Shown: positions 52,798 through 62,066 of the stretch, one piece after another | How the letters are laid out: the number at the start of each line of letters is the position of its first letter | How positions within the stretch are numbered: position 1 is the stretch's first letter | Source: TMP-7 sp038212445 | GTDB taxonomy: Bacteria; Acidobacteriota; Terriglobia; Bryobacterales; Bryobacteraceae | Length of the DNA: 64,000 nucleotides | Assembly: GCA_038212445.1 (NCBI GenBank) | Contig: JBBQUM010000009.1 | Span: 159,544 to 223,543 of the forward strand | Reading direction: 5' to 3' | Notes under the pieces: generated by a model | The model's input: only the letters and a program-made list of their open reading frames with translations | The model's database searches: none | What the model was told of the DNA's origin: nothing | Made by a program: the position numbers and the translations under genes

Positions 52798-52817
52798 TGC
52801 TCTGATCCATCAGAGCA
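52798..52817. terminator. 9-bp perfect palindrome after the cytochrome gene
   Basis: TGCTCTGAT and ATCAGAGCA enclose only CC, 15 bases after the cytochrome stop. The placement fits a terminator, but no U-run follows. Confidence 0.45.
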
Positions 52818-52851
52818 CGGTGGCGTTTCGTATTCTGGATGTTCCCGGCGC

Positions 52852-52886
52852 GTGGGAAATCGATCGTGTTATGGTCGATTTCCCAC
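52852..52886. repeat. 12-bp perfect inverted repeat
   Basis: GTGGGAAATCGA (52852-52863) and TCGATTTCCCAC (52875-52886) flank an 11-base loop. It is one of three strong hairpins in the gene-free stretch 52783-53574 and could be an eroded mobile-element end or a regulatory hairpin. Confidence 0.5.
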
Positions 52887-52941
52887 TGCAGGTTTGCTGG
52901 AATTCCAGACTCCGACATCCAGGGGAGAACGAATCTCGACG

Positions 52942-53067
52942 TCACTGGGCCTTGCGCTCGGAGACGTTGTAGGGGGAGATCGACTCTTTGATGAATTGCT
53001 CGAACTCTTCCTTGGCAGGTATGTCGCCCTTTACCGGCGTTTGGAAAAAGTCCTTCGCACGTTGAGA
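52942..53067 (-). pseudogene. C-terminal remnant of an unidentified protein
   Basis: After TAG TAA on the minus strand, a 41-residue frame reads AKDFFQTPVKGDIPAKEEF... and ...SISPYNVSERKAQ before TGA. Its composition is much more protein-like than the other frames here. No start codon with a ribosome-binding site is visible and I do not recognise the family; it looks like the tail of a deleted gene. Confidence 0.35.
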
Positions 53068-53082
53068 TTACTAGATTTGGTC

Positions 53083-53109
53083 GGGGCGGGCGATTCGAGC
53101 GCCCGCCCC
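53083..53109. terminator. GC-rich 10-bp hairpin
   Basis: GGGGCGGGCG (53083-53092) and CGCCCGCCCC (53100-53109) are exact complements around a 7-base loop. It stands 15 bases upstream, on the minus strand, of the remnant at 52942-53067. Without a T-run the terminator label is tentative. Confidence 0.45.
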
Positions 53110-53574
53110 CCTGCGCCGAAGGAAAGGGCGTGGTTTCGAATAGCTCCATCGTTTACGCGAGGATCGACACTTTCCATCACAGAACACATTTTGCGACTCC
53201 CGGTTCCAGCAATTCGGGACTGGAGCGCGCCGGCGATCTGCGGCGGTTGCTGCACCCCAATTCGTCATCTCCAAACGGAAACTCCGCGAGGCAGAAGCGA
53301 TGCTGGAGGGGTGGCTCAAACTCGTCCGGGCGATGTGGCCCGAGTGTCCGGCCTAGGTCGACCAGGATGGAATCGCGTTCGTTCTGGATCGATCGCTACC
53401 TGTGCTTCCGCATTCTTCGGAGCCTGCAAGCAAGCCTGCAAGAAGCGGTAAGTGACTTGAAATCCGACCCCCTCAGAGCCACTAGCTTCACCATCCATTT
53501 AGCCTCCGCCGAGACGCTCACGCGGTCGGCGCTCAGGTCCGGTGTCACCGCGTGCCATGACCGTGTTTGAGCTG

Positions 53575-54516
53575 TTACTTCGCTGCCGGCTTGGTGAAGC
53601 CCTGCGCCTCCAGCCAGTAATAGAATTCGTCGATCCAGTGATCGCTGGTGGTGTTCTGCTTTGTCATTCCGAAACCGTGGCCGCCGGCGCGGTAGATGTG
53701 CACTTCCGGGGTGGATCCGGAAGCGGTGAGGGCCGCGTAGAACCGCGCGCAAGCGGCGCCGGCGGTGGTATCGTCCTGCGCCCAGGCCATAAAGATAGGG
53801 GGCAGGTTCTGGGGAATGGCTGGAATCTCTCCGAACGGTCCGCCATAGATCGGCGCCGCGAACGCCGGCCTGGATGAGGCATCCTGCTGGAGCAGGACAC
53901 CGGAAGCGACCATCGCACCCGCGGAGAAGCCCGCGATTCCGATCCGGTCGGGAGACAGGCCAAATTCGGCGGCGCGCTGGCGCAGTAATTTGAGCGCCTG
54001 GATTCCATCGGCGATGCCGTACTGTCCGACATTATCCATGCTGCGCGCGCCTCCAGCCGGGGCCGCTGGACGCGCTGCTGCGTTGGGCGCGGGGGCACCC
54101 GCACGTCCGCCCACCGCTCCAGTCGCGCGGCGTGCCTGGAAGGCGGCGATGTCGGCTGCCGCCATCTGCCGGACGCGGTATTTGAGGACGAAACCCGCGA
54201 TACCTCTCTCTTGAAGCCATGTGGCGACGTGATGGCCCTCCTTGTCGATGGCCAGGTAAGAGAAGCCACCGCCGGGGGCGATGATGATAGCGGTTCCGGT
54301 CGCCTTGCTCTTTTCCGGGAGGTAGGCGATCAGAGTGGGAGTGACGACGTTCATGACCCGGTCGGTGTCGGTCCCCTTCATCACGCTTTCCGGTTCCACC
54401 CAATTTTCGGAACCTGGAGCGACGCCAGGCCAGATCTTAATCGTCTGCTGCGCGGCCGCGCTCCAGGCGAGCAGGAGCATGGCTCCGGCGGCTCGAATTA
54501 TTTGTGTCGTTCGCAT
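53575..54516 (-). CDS. Secreted alpha/beta hydrolase, acetylesterase-like (BD-FAE type)
   Basis: Signal peptide MRTTQIIRAAGAMLLLAWSAAAQ. The hydrolase core has TAIIIAPGGGFSYLAIDKEGH (oxyanion HGG-like region), the nucleophile elbow IAGFSAGA and the base in GGHGFG. A low-complexity Ala/Gly/Pro insert lies between about residues 130 and 160. This is the bifunctional acetylxylan/feruloyl-esterase group of PF20434. Last gene of the TonB > GH3 > GH79 > esterase locus; it probably removes acetyl or feruloyl groups from the locus substrate. Confidence 0.82.
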   Translation of the reverse strand: MRTTQIIRAAGAMLLLAWSAAAQQTIKIWPGVAPGSENWVEPESVMKGTDTDRVMNVVTPTLIAYLPEKSKATGTAIIIAPGGGFSYLAIDKEGHHVATWLQERGIAGFVLKYRVRQMAAADIAAFQARRATGAVGGRAGAPAPNAAARPAAPAGGARSMDNVGQYGIADGIQALKLLRQRAAEFGLSPDRIGIAGFSAGAMVASGVLLQQDASSRPAFAAPIYGGPFGEIPAIPQNLPPIFMAWAQDDTTAGAACARFYAALTASGSTPEVHIYRAGGHGFGMTKQNTTSDHWIDEFYYWLEAQGFTKPAAK

Positions 54517-54558
54517 AGTGTTTTTGCTCCTTAGCCTTTTCTGGTCTCTAGCACTGCA

Positions 54559-56148
54559 TCACCTGCAGGCCGCGTTATTAGCCTGCGGAATGGCGAAAAA
54601 GGAGATGCTGGCCGGAGGAAGTGCCTGGACTCCGGATGTCGAGCGCACCCCCGCGAGGGCCGGCAGGTCGCCGTTAGCGGTCAGTTTGAGTTCGCTGCCG
54701 TTCAAGTCCACGCGGTTGTCCAGGATGTCCTTGGCGGTGAGTGTGTAGCGGTCCGCTTGGAGCGGGATTCCGATTTCGTGAGCTGCGGCACCGTCAATGT
54801 TGATGGCCAGTACGGCGACTCCGCCCCGGGCGCCACGGAGGCAGTGAGCATACAGGTGCACGTTGGCGGCACCCGGTGAACCGGCGTCGAGAACGGTAGC
54901 ATCCATCAGTTTCCTCCACAGCACCGCAGCCCAATAGTTCGGCCGAGGAGCGAGGGTGTCCTGATCGATGAGAGCGTAGTCGCTGGCTGACAGAGTGTTG
55001 TGGGCTATCACCTGGACACCTTGCTTCGCTAAGCGGCCGTTTTGATCCAGGTAGCGGAAGGTATCGAGGAATGCCGCGTTCCAGGGGTTGCCTCCGCACG
55101 AGGCACCGCCGGTTTCGGTCAGCCAGATCGGCTTTCCTGGCTCGTACTGATCGCGAATTTTGCGGTAGTATGCCTCGGCCTGACCGGCTTTCGACAGCCA
55201 GTCTTCCGAGAGCGCCTGGGCGGCGGTGGTTTGCTTTTCCGGCCCGCGGAAGGAGCAGCGAACGGCGCGCGCGCCATAGAAGTGGTAGGAGAAGGCATCG
55301 ATTCCAGGGCCAGCCTTCGCCATGAGGTCCTCGCTCTTCATGCGGTAGGTGCTGCTCTCCTCGCCGCTCGATCCGGGGCCGAGCACGACCATATTGGGCG
55401 CGGCTTTGCGGATGAAGGGGAGGAAGACTTTGAAGTCGCGGCCATAGACAGAGGCATCGTAGCGGGTCCCCTGGCCCGTACCGACTCCCTGGTTCGGTTC
55501 GTTGAATAATTCCAATGCCGCGATCTCGCCGTTCACGCTCCTGGTATACGCCAGAATTTTTTGAGCCTCCGCGGGCGTCCACACGCCATCCGCATTACGG
55601 ACGCCGTCGCTGCCCGCGAAAGACGAAATGATCTTCGCATCAACGGTGCGGGAGAAGTCAATCACGCCTTTCCACTGTTTGCGGGTCAGGACGCCGTTGA
55701 AGCCCTTAGGAGGAGTTGCCGGCGCGGGATCGTCGGAATCGTGGAAGTAGGTGGCGTTGGCCCACGAACCGCTGACGCGCACGTAGGCCGGAGCGAGGGC
55801 GGCGGCCATCTTGCGCAGCCTGGCGTCGTAGAGGTCGATCGGCGGGCGCATGGCGAACATGCTCTCGCTTGCGGCTGACAGGCTTTGCGGCAGCACCGTC
55901 TGATTCGAACGCGGCGCAGTCGGAGTAGTGGGCGCTGCTGGTGCGGCGCCTTTCTTATAGGGAGCCCAGAAGCGCCCGCCGGTCACCTCCACCATCTCCA
56001 CGTTGTAGGACTGGAAGCGGTCGTCCACTTTTCCGATCCGCGGCATCGACGAGGGCGCCAACCGTGCTGACGACTGCGCCAGCAAGCATCCCGCTGCCAT
56101 CCCCGTGTAAGCGATTGCGATAAGTCCGTGACGGACCGAATGTGACAT
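54559..56148 (-). CDS. Secreted GH79-type (heparanase-like) glycoside hydrolase
   Basis: Signal peptide MSHSVRHGLIAIAYTGMAAGCLLAQ (possibly a lipobox at AAGC). The (beta/alpha)8 barrel has the acid/base Glu in ALELFNEPNQG and the nucleophile Glu in PIWLTETGGASCGG, followed by a C-terminal beta sandwich with GVAVLAINIDGAAAHEI. GH79 members are beta-glucuronidases and heparanases that act on glucuronic or 4-O-methylglucuronic acid. A Pro/Thr-rich insert lies around residues 65-80. With the GH3 upstream the locus would attack a glucuronic-acid-bearing glycan such as arabinogalactan or glucuronoxylan. Confidence 0.85.
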   Translation of the reverse strand: MSHSVRHGLIAIAYTGMAAGCLLAQSSARLAPSSMPRIGKVDDRFQSYNVEMVEVTGGRFWAPYKKGAAPAAPTTPTAPRSNQTVLPQSLSAASESMFAMRPPIDLYDARLRKMAAALAPAYVRVSGSWANATYFHDSDDPAPATPPKGFNGVLTRKQWKGVIDFSRTVDAKIISSFAGSDGVRNADGVWTPAEAQKILAYTRSVNGEIAALELFNEPNQGVGTGQGTRYDASVYGRDFKVFLPFIRKAAPNMVVLGPGSSGEESSTYRMKSEDLMAKAGPGIDAFSYHFYGARAVRCSFRGPEKQTTAAQALSEDWLSKAGQAEAYYRKIRDQYEPGKPIWLTETGGASCGGNPWNAAFLDTFRYLDQNGRLAKQGVQVIAHNTLSASDYALIDQDTLAPRPNYWAAVLWRKLMDATVLDAGSPGAANVHLYAHCLRGARGGVAVLAINIDGAAAHEIGIPLQADRYTLTAKDILDNRVDLNGSELKLTANGDLPALAGVRSTSGVQALPPASISFFAIPQANNAACR

Positions 56149-56167
56149 CGTAAATGACTTTTACCTT

Positions 56168-58471
56168 CTAGTAGCTGAGGCCGAACCCAAAACCGTACAG
56201 GGTGTCTGCCTTCGGGTAACCCGCCTGATCCGGACTCTTCTTTGTGATGGCCTCGAGATTGTTGGCCAGGGAGAACGGCAGTCTTCCCTGGGGCTTCACT
56301 TTTCCGGATAACACGTCCATCAAGCCGGGCTCGCTGACACCGAAATGCGCCATAATCGCGCCGGCATCGAGGATGCCGCTGGCTTTGTCGAGCACGTAGG
56401 GATGGCGGAAATAGATGACGAGTATCGTGTTCTTTGCGCCAACTTCGCGCATGATGGCCTGGATGGTGGCGAGATTCGGTTGGATAGACCACGACGCCGA
56501 AGCGGCCATTGCTGTGAATGACAGGTTGCCGGCTTCCCAGGGCAACACTCCGCCGAACCGCATTCCCCCATCGATGCAAGCGGGCTTTACGCCGGATGCT
56601 CCTTCGGCGTACGCGGCAGGATCCACGCAGCGGTCCTGCGACCCCCATGTCTTGTTCGTAAGCGGATTCAGGTAGGCCGGGTTGAGGCCGGTGGCGGGGT
56701 CGTCACTCCTGTAGTTTCCGGCGGCTTTCTGATCGGCCAAAGCAGTAACGGAGATCAACGCGTAATCGTGCCCGCTGGCAGACGGTCGCACGCCCTCGAT
56801 TTGGGCGTTTCCGTCGGTGACTGTGAACCCGTATTTCTCGATCCCTGCCTTGGAGAGGTTGCCGGCGATGTAGACCTTCGCTTTTGGGCTCAAGGGGAGT
56901 GGCTTCTGTGCTGAGCCTTCTCCCGCGTTCCGCATCAGAACAACGGATTTGCGCTGGAGATCCAGGGCTACGGTACGACTTTGCTCGTTCCCGATCGCCC
57001 CGGCGGCTTTTTCGGCATCCACATAAGGATTCTCGAACAGACCCAACTGGAACTGTTCTTTGAGAAGCCGCCTGACGGCCTCATCCAGGCGTGCCTCCGG
57101 CAGGAGCCTCTGCTCCAACAGTTCAAGAATCACCTTCTTGTCGTGGAATCCGGAAAGCACATCCACGCCGCCATTCACCGCGGCTGCGACGCGTTCTGGA
57201 ACGGTCTTCTTCTCCAGTCCCCACGCGCGGTCATTAATAATGCCGGTGTCGGAATTGACGTATCCCTGGAAGCCGAGCTTCGTGCGCAACAGATCAGACA
57301 CGATTTGTTTCGAGAACGCGAACCCGGTTTGGCCGTAAACGACGCCGTCGTAGGTGAGGCTGGCCGGCTGGCCTTTGGAGTCGCGCCCAGCGGTCGGCAC
57401 GCCGTAGTAGGGCATGATCGCCGAGACGCCTGCGTCGATGGCTGCCTGAAACGGCTTCATATGATAAGCGAAGCCGGCCTGCGAACTGTAGACCTGTTGT
57501 TTGCCGTAGGTATAGTGAGGATCGAGGCCGTCCTCTTGCGGACCGCCGCCGGGGAAGTGCTTGATGGTCAGCGCGATTGCGGATGCCGGCGTAACCGAGG
57601 TGCCGTCGTGTACCGTTTCGCCCTGGAGAGTCTGCACCAATGTTCGGATGATATTGGCCGCCAGATCGGCGTTCTCGGTGAACGTCTCCTGAATCCGAAA
57701 CCAGCGCGGTTCGGTGGCCAGGTCAGCCATATAGCCGTACATGCCGCGCAACCCCACCGATCGCCATTCTCCGCCGATCACACGGGAAAAGTCTCGAATG
57801 ACGGACATATCGCCGCCTGTCGGGGGCTTGCCCGTCCTGACGGCTTCCTGGCCCAGGGCGGCTGCGGCGAGTCCCGCTTCTTTGGGGAAGGCGGTGAAGG
57901 CGCCGGCGGCCTCGCTGATGCCAAAGCGGGCGTCGGGATCAATGTGGTTCCGGGCATTCGACTTGAACACCATCGGAATGCCGAGGCGCGTCCCTTCCCG
58001 AAGTTCCTGCACCGCGTTGGTGAACTTCGCCAGTTCGGTGGGAGATACCTGGCCTCCGCCGAAGCCTCCGGGGCGCGGCTCACCGCTGCAAACCGGAGCC
58101 TTCGCGACAGCGTTGCGCAGAATGACGCGAGTCATATTCTGACTGGCGATCTCGGCCGCGGACGCCGGGGACATTACGCCTCCGCAACCGGCGTTCACCG
58201 AGTCAATCAGCATCATCCCGGCCTTCTCGTCTACTGTCATCTGCGCCAGCAGATCGTCAACACGCCTGGCGACAGCGAGCCGCCAATCCTCATAAGGATC
58301 GAGGCGGCCGTTGCCGTTCAGGTCTTTGAATTTGTACGCGTCGACGACGATGATCTGCTTAGCGCGTGCCCCCAGAGCCGGCTGAGCCGGCCTATCCGTG
58401 GCGGCCAAGTCAAAGCTGACCAGAATTAACACTCCGGCAGCCAGCAGAAAGGCGGTGTACGTTCTTTTCAT
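56168..58471 (-). CDS. Secreted GH3 glycosidase
   Basis: ATG 58471 (MKRTYTAFLLAAGVLILVS) gives a signal peptide. An EF-hand/dockerin-like loop DLNGNGRLDPYEDW opens the mature protein (about residues 50-65), as in several acidobacterial and Bacteroidetes GH3 enzymes. The barrel contains IKHFPGGGPQEDG, and the nucleophile Asp is in GYVNSDTGI. The second alpha/beta domain follows (KAKVYIAGNLSK...VIYFRHPYVLD) and supplies the acid/base region; no fibronectin-like domain is seen at the C-terminus, which ends LYGFGFGLSY. Beta-glucosidase or beta-xylosidase activity is likely. The gene is 23 bases after the TonB receptor and 20 bases before the GH79 gene. Confidence 0.9.
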   Translation of the reverse strand: MKRTYTAFLLAAGVLILVSFDLAATDRPAQPALGARAKQIIVVDAYKFKDLNGNGRLDPYEDWRLAVARRVDDLLAQMTVDEKAGMMLIDSVNAGCGGVMSPASAAEIASQNMTRVILRNAVAKAPVCSGEPRPGGFGGGQVSPTELAKFTNAVQELREGTRLGIPMVFKSNARNHIDPDARFGISEAAGAFTAFPKEAGLAAAALGQEAVRTGKPPTGGDMSVIRDFSRVIGGEWRSVGLRGMYGYMADLATEPRWFRIQETFTENADLAANIIRTLVQTLQGETVHDGTSVTPASAIALTIKHFPGGGPQEDGLDPHYTYGKQQVYSSQAGFAYHMKPFQAAIDAGVSAIMPYYGVPTAGRDSKGQPASLTYDGVVYGQTGFAFSKQIVSDLLRTKLGFQGYVNSDTGIINDRAWGLEKKTVPERVAAAVNGGVDVLSGFHDKKVILELLEQRLLPEARLDEAVRRLLKEQFQLGLFENPYVDAEKAAGAIGNEQSRTVALDLQRKSVVLMRNAGEGSAQKPLPLSPKAKVYIAGNLSKAGIEKYGFTVTDGNAQIEGVRPSASGHDYALISVTALADQKAAGNYRSDDPATGLNPAYLNPLTNKTWGSQDRCVDPAAYAEGASGVKPACIDGGMRFGGVLPWEAGNLSFTAMAASASWSIQPNLATIQAIMREVGAKNTILVIYFRHPYVLDKASGILDAGAIMAHFGVSEPGLMDVLSGKVKPQGRLPFSLANNLEAITKKSPDQAGYPKADTLYGFGFGLSY

Positions 58472-58493
58472 AAACTGATTCACAGGAAGCCTA

Positions 58494-61400
58494 TCAGAAG
58501 GTGACCTTAGCCCCCAATTGAATCTGTCGCATCGGACTTGCACTCGATATCACTCCGAACGTTGCCGTATTCACGGTGTTGCCTGGCAGGCCTAAGCTGA
58601 CGATGTTGAAGGCGTTGGAAGCTTCCGCACGAAACTGGAACTTAACGTTTTCCCGGATGGGAAATGTGCGCGCAAGGGTCAGATCTACGCTGTGGAACAT
58701 CGGCCCGTTGATGATGTTCGGCCCCGAATTGCCATCCACGGGCTGGCCAGTCACTGCCTTGTTTTGAGCGAATGCTGCCGTATTGAACCATTGAGAGAGC
58801 AGGTGCTGTCCCGAGGACGCATCCCCGATCAACTGAGCGCGATCGCCAGAGGCTCCATTCAGATTCGCGTCGATGCCATTGAGAACAGAAAATGGTGTTC
58901 CGCTACGCAGACGCGCCAGCGGGGCAATTTCCCAACCGTTGACAATCGAATTGAATATTCGGGACTGCAACGACAGCGCCGGATGCCAAATCATCGCAAG
59001 CGTGGCCTGATGAGTGAAGTCACTGCCGGTCCGGCTATGTTCGGCGGCGAGGTTATTTACGTTCTGAACTCCACCGGCTGGTACCCCGCCCTGTAGTGGG
59101 ACGTCACTCATTGTCTTTGACCACGAGTAGTATCCGGATGCGCTGACCTGATGGGCCAGGCGCCGGGTTAAGGAGACCTGAAGTCCGTTGTAATTCGTAT
59201 TGAAGTCCGTCCGAAGAAGGGCGAACGTTCCGAGCGGCTGGATTGGACGCCGGCACTGCGCATTGGAGGTTGATGGAGCCACTGTGGGACTTGTCCCGCA
59301 CTGTGACAGGCCCAAAGAAGCTGCATAGTTCGTGTTGAAGCTGGGGTAATTCTGTTCGATTCCGAGCGCCTGGTTACTGCTGAAAGCGCCTACGTAGGCA
59401 ACTACGACGCTCATATCCGCAGTTAGTTGTTGCTGCAACGAGAGGTTAACCTGTACGGTTCGCGGCCAATCCGCGTTGGGGCTGACGCCGCCGAGACGGA
59501 CACCGTTGGGGAAGACCGCCGTGCCATTTAGAAACGGGTTGGTTCCACCGCGGTAAGGGTTGCTCAGAGTGGCGCCATTGACGCTGGAGGTGTTCGGAAA
59601 TGTGTATGAAAGAGCATACGGACTGGTATTACCGCCTTGCGTCCATACTTCCTCCGAAACAGAGCCCCAGAATATACCCGCGCCGCCTCGAATCGAGGTT
59701 TTTGAGTTCCCGGTTGGATCGAAGGCAAATCCAACGCGGGGAGAGACGTGTCCGAATCGTACGGGCGTAATGCCTCGAGTGACGCCTGCATCGCCCGGAA
59801 AAACAAGCCCAACCGGCGCGCTCGGAAACCTGGTGGATTGTTGCCCAGGAATAAAAGTCACGTTGTGATTTTGAGATTCGACAGGCGGAGTTTGAACGTC
59901 GTAGCGCATGCCGAGATTCAGAGTCAGCCGCCGTGCAACGCGGTAGTCATCCTGAAAGAAACCGGCATAGGTCAAAGCGGTTGTGCGAGTATAAGCGGGG
60001 CTGTCCTGCAGGAACGAAGACGGAATCCCAATCAGGAAGTCAGCAAGCGCGTTTCCGGTCATGACACCTGAAAAGGTAATCTGACCGTAGTTGTTGAGGT
60101 ACGCTGCTTTGGCGGCCTTATCCATTGATGCCTCTCCGCCTATCTGGACAGTATGGCTTCCACGGCTCCAGGTGACGAGATCGCGCAGCGCGTAGGCGTC
60201 GGTACCGGCCGGGCCGGCATTCGCCGCGCGCATATTCCAGAATCCCGTAACGCTGACATTTGGCAGCGCGGGAGGACCTTGGACACTGAACGTAGAGCCG
60301 AGGTTCGCCAGCGACAGGGCTGGCGTGTCGGTTCGCGTGTTCTTCATTCTCGTGTAAGAGGCCCACACGTTGTTCACAAGAGCCGGACTGGCAATCCAGA
60401 TATGGTTGACGATGATGTTCTGCTGCCGGTAGGTCTGCACGAGCGTCGCGTATGGGGCGATGGCAGCTGCCGGATTTGTCGTGGCAAGAGCGGACAAGTT
60501 GCCGGCGGTCATGAAGTAGGTAGCCGTTAGTGTTTGCGACTCCGAGAGTGTGTGATTGATCTTAAAGAGGAAGTCGTCCTGGTTAATCGGCGAAGGAGAG
60601 TAGCCGGTCCAGCCGGCAGCGATTCCGGAGGCCGTAGCCACCGCAACATTCGAAGTGGGGACATATTTGAGCAGGGCTAGCGCCGTTGGGTCGATGCGGT
60701 CCGGACAGATGACATCCTTCACTCCGTTGCATACGAAGTTGGTGCCCGTCAGGGGATCCTTGGGCCGGGTACCGGCAGACTGAGTAAAGTCGCCGGCTCG
60801 TTGGAGCGCGGAAGGCACAATTGCGCCGGTCAGGAGCGAGGCATCTGCCTGGCGTAACCCGGCATACGAGCCAAAGAAGAAAGTCCTGTTCTTGATAATG
60901 GGTCCGCCTAATGTTGCTCCGAACTGGTTTCTGTGGAGCGGTTGCTTTGGGTCGGTGGGCAGTGAGCCCCAGGGGCGGGCGTTGAGATGGGGATTTCTGA
61001 AGAAGTCGAAGAGCGCGCCATGAAGACTGTTGGTGCCTGAGCGAACCAGGGCGTTCACGATTCCCGATCCGAAGCGGCCATATGCGGCTCCGTAGTTGCT
61101 TGTCTGCACGCGAAACTCCTGGAGCGCATCCGGGTTGGGAAGAATGCCGCCACCATTGTTAAGGGCATTGAAGTTTGGAGCGCCGTCGAGATAGTAATTG
61201 GTGGTTCCCGAGCCGTTGTTTGCACCTCCATTGATGATCACCGTCTGAGTTGGTGCGCCGAAGCTCTGGCTAACGGCATTGGATTGGACTCCCGGTGTCA
61301 GATCCAAGAGCGTATACGGGTTACGATTCACCAGAGGGAGCCCGGTAATGTCCTGCTGGCCCACGGTGGCCCCGACCTCGGCGTTCGATGTCTCGATCAG

Positions 61401-61799
61401 GGGTGTCTCGCCTGTAACCACAATGCTTTCCGTTACTGTGCCCGGTGTCAGCTCTGCATTAATGGTTACAGGAACGCCTGCGTTGAGACTGATCCGGTTC
61501 TGGATGTAGGTCTTGAAGTCGGGGGCGGCTATGGAAACGCGGTAATCTCCTGGGACTAGGAAATCAAGCCGGTAGCCACCCTGGTCGTTTGACTTAGCTG
61601 TCTTTTCCAGGTTGCGGTCTAAATCTCTGACAGTGATGTCGGCATTGGGAATCGCCGCTCCACTGGCGTCCGTAACAGTGCCCAGGATCGAAGACGTTGT
61701 TACCTGGGCCTCGAGCGACAGACCGCAACTGAATAAAGCGGCCAGCACCGGGAATAGCAGGTGGGTGCGAAATGGGATGGCTACTTGAGGCTTATACAT
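58494..61799 (-). CDS. TonB-dependent outer-membrane receptor, Oar-like (second copy type)
   Basis: ATG 61799 (MYKPQVAIPFRTHLLFPVLAALFSCGLSLEAQ) begins a signal peptide; the seven residues before it were left out. A CarboxypepD_reg domain (about 35-115), a plug with ITGLPLVNRNPYTLLDLTPGV and YYLDGAPNFNALNNGG, and a barrel ending in MRQIQLGAKVTF follow. Sequence similarity to the receptor at 36329-39694 is limited to the family pattern. It is the first gene of a polysaccharide locus and likely imports the oligosaccharides that GH3 and GH79 release. Confidence 0.92.
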   Translation of the reverse strand: MYKPQVAIPFRTHLLFPVLAALFSCGLSLEAQVTTSSILGTVTDASGAAIPNADITVRDLDRNLEKTAKSNDQGGYRLDFLVPGDYRVSIAAPDFKTYIQNRISLNAGVPVTINAELTPGTVTESIVVTGETPLIETSNAEVGATVGQQDITGLPLVNRNPYTLLDLTPGVQSNAVSQSFGAPTQTVIINGGANNGSGTTNYYLDGAPNFNALNNGGGILPNPDALQEFRVQTSNYGAAYGRFGSGIVNALVRSGTNSLHGALFDFFRNPHLNARPWGSLPTDPKQPLHRNQFGATLGGPIIKNRTFFFGSYAGLRQADASLLTGAIVPSALQRAGDFTQSAGTRPKDPLTGTNFVCNGVKDVICPDRIDPTALALLKYVPTSNVAVATASGIAAGWTGYSPSPINQDDFLFKINHTLSESQTLTATYFMTAGNLSALATTNPAAAIAPYATLVQTYRQQNIIVNHIWIASPALVNNVWASYTRMKNTRTDTPALSLANLGSTFSVQGPPALPNVSVTGFWNMRAANAGPAGTDAYALRDLVTWSRGSHTVQIGGEASMDKAAKAAYLNNYGQITFSGVMTGNALADFLIGIPSSFLQDSPAYTRTTALTYAGFFQDDYRVARRLTLNLGMRYDVQTPPVESQNHNVTFIPGQQSTRFPSAPVGLVFPGDAGVTRGITPVRFGHVSPRVGFAFDPTGNSKTSIRGGAGIFWGSVSEEVWTQGGNTSPYALSYTFPNTSSVNGATLSNPYRGGTNPFLNGTAVFPNGVRLGGVSPNADWPRTVQVNLSLQQQLTADMSVVVAYVGAFSSNQALGIEQNYPSFNTNYAASLGLSQCGTSPTVAPSTSNAQCRRPIQPLGTFALLRTDFNTNYNGLQVSLTRRLAHQVSASGYYSWSKTMSDVPLQGGVPAGGVQNVNNLAAEHSRTGSDFTHQATLAMIWHPALSLQSRIFNSIVNGWEIAPLARLRSGTPFSVLNGIDANLNGASGDRAQLIGDASSGQHLLSQWFNTAAFAQNKAVTGQPVDGNSGPNIINGPMFHSVDLTLARTFPIRENVKFQFRAEASNAFNIVSLGLPGNTVNTATFGVISSASPMRQIQLGAKVTF

Positions 61800-62035
61800 T
61801 GTTGCCTTTTCTTGCATCATGAGATGGTCAAGCTGAACGTGGCGCGACCTTCACGGGGTTATTTGCTGGCCGCCGCAGTTAATGATGGGACAGCTCTTCA
61901 GGCCGCGGCAGACCTGGACGGCTGAGATCTTTTCGCCCTGAAATGTCAATGAGTTGAAGGGAGGTCATAGACCTCCAAGAGGCCGTGGACAGGTCAGCTC
62001 CGGCTGCCTCCGATGCCTGACCCCTGACCGGACGT

Positions 62036-62041
62036 TATAAT
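62036..62041 (+). promoter_or_regulatory. Candidate -10 element of the one-component regulator gene
   Basis: TATAAT stands 25 bases before the TTG start chosen for the regulator. No good -35 is found at 16-18 bases. A GGAGGTC/GACCTCC inverted repeat near 61960-61976 in the 267-base divergent region could be an operator. Confidence 0.4.
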
Positions 62042-62066
62042 GTGACTGTCATTGAGGAGTTTTTCG

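Noticed and set aside
53130..53570. 146-residue plus-strand ORF after the cytochrome
   Set aside because: Ser/Arg-rich composition typical of a non-coding frame, no ribosome-binding site and no motif.
56981..58429. 482-residue plus-strand ORF over the GH3 gene
   Set aside because: Antisense shadow produced by high G+C third positions; the GH3 frame has clear catalytic motifs.
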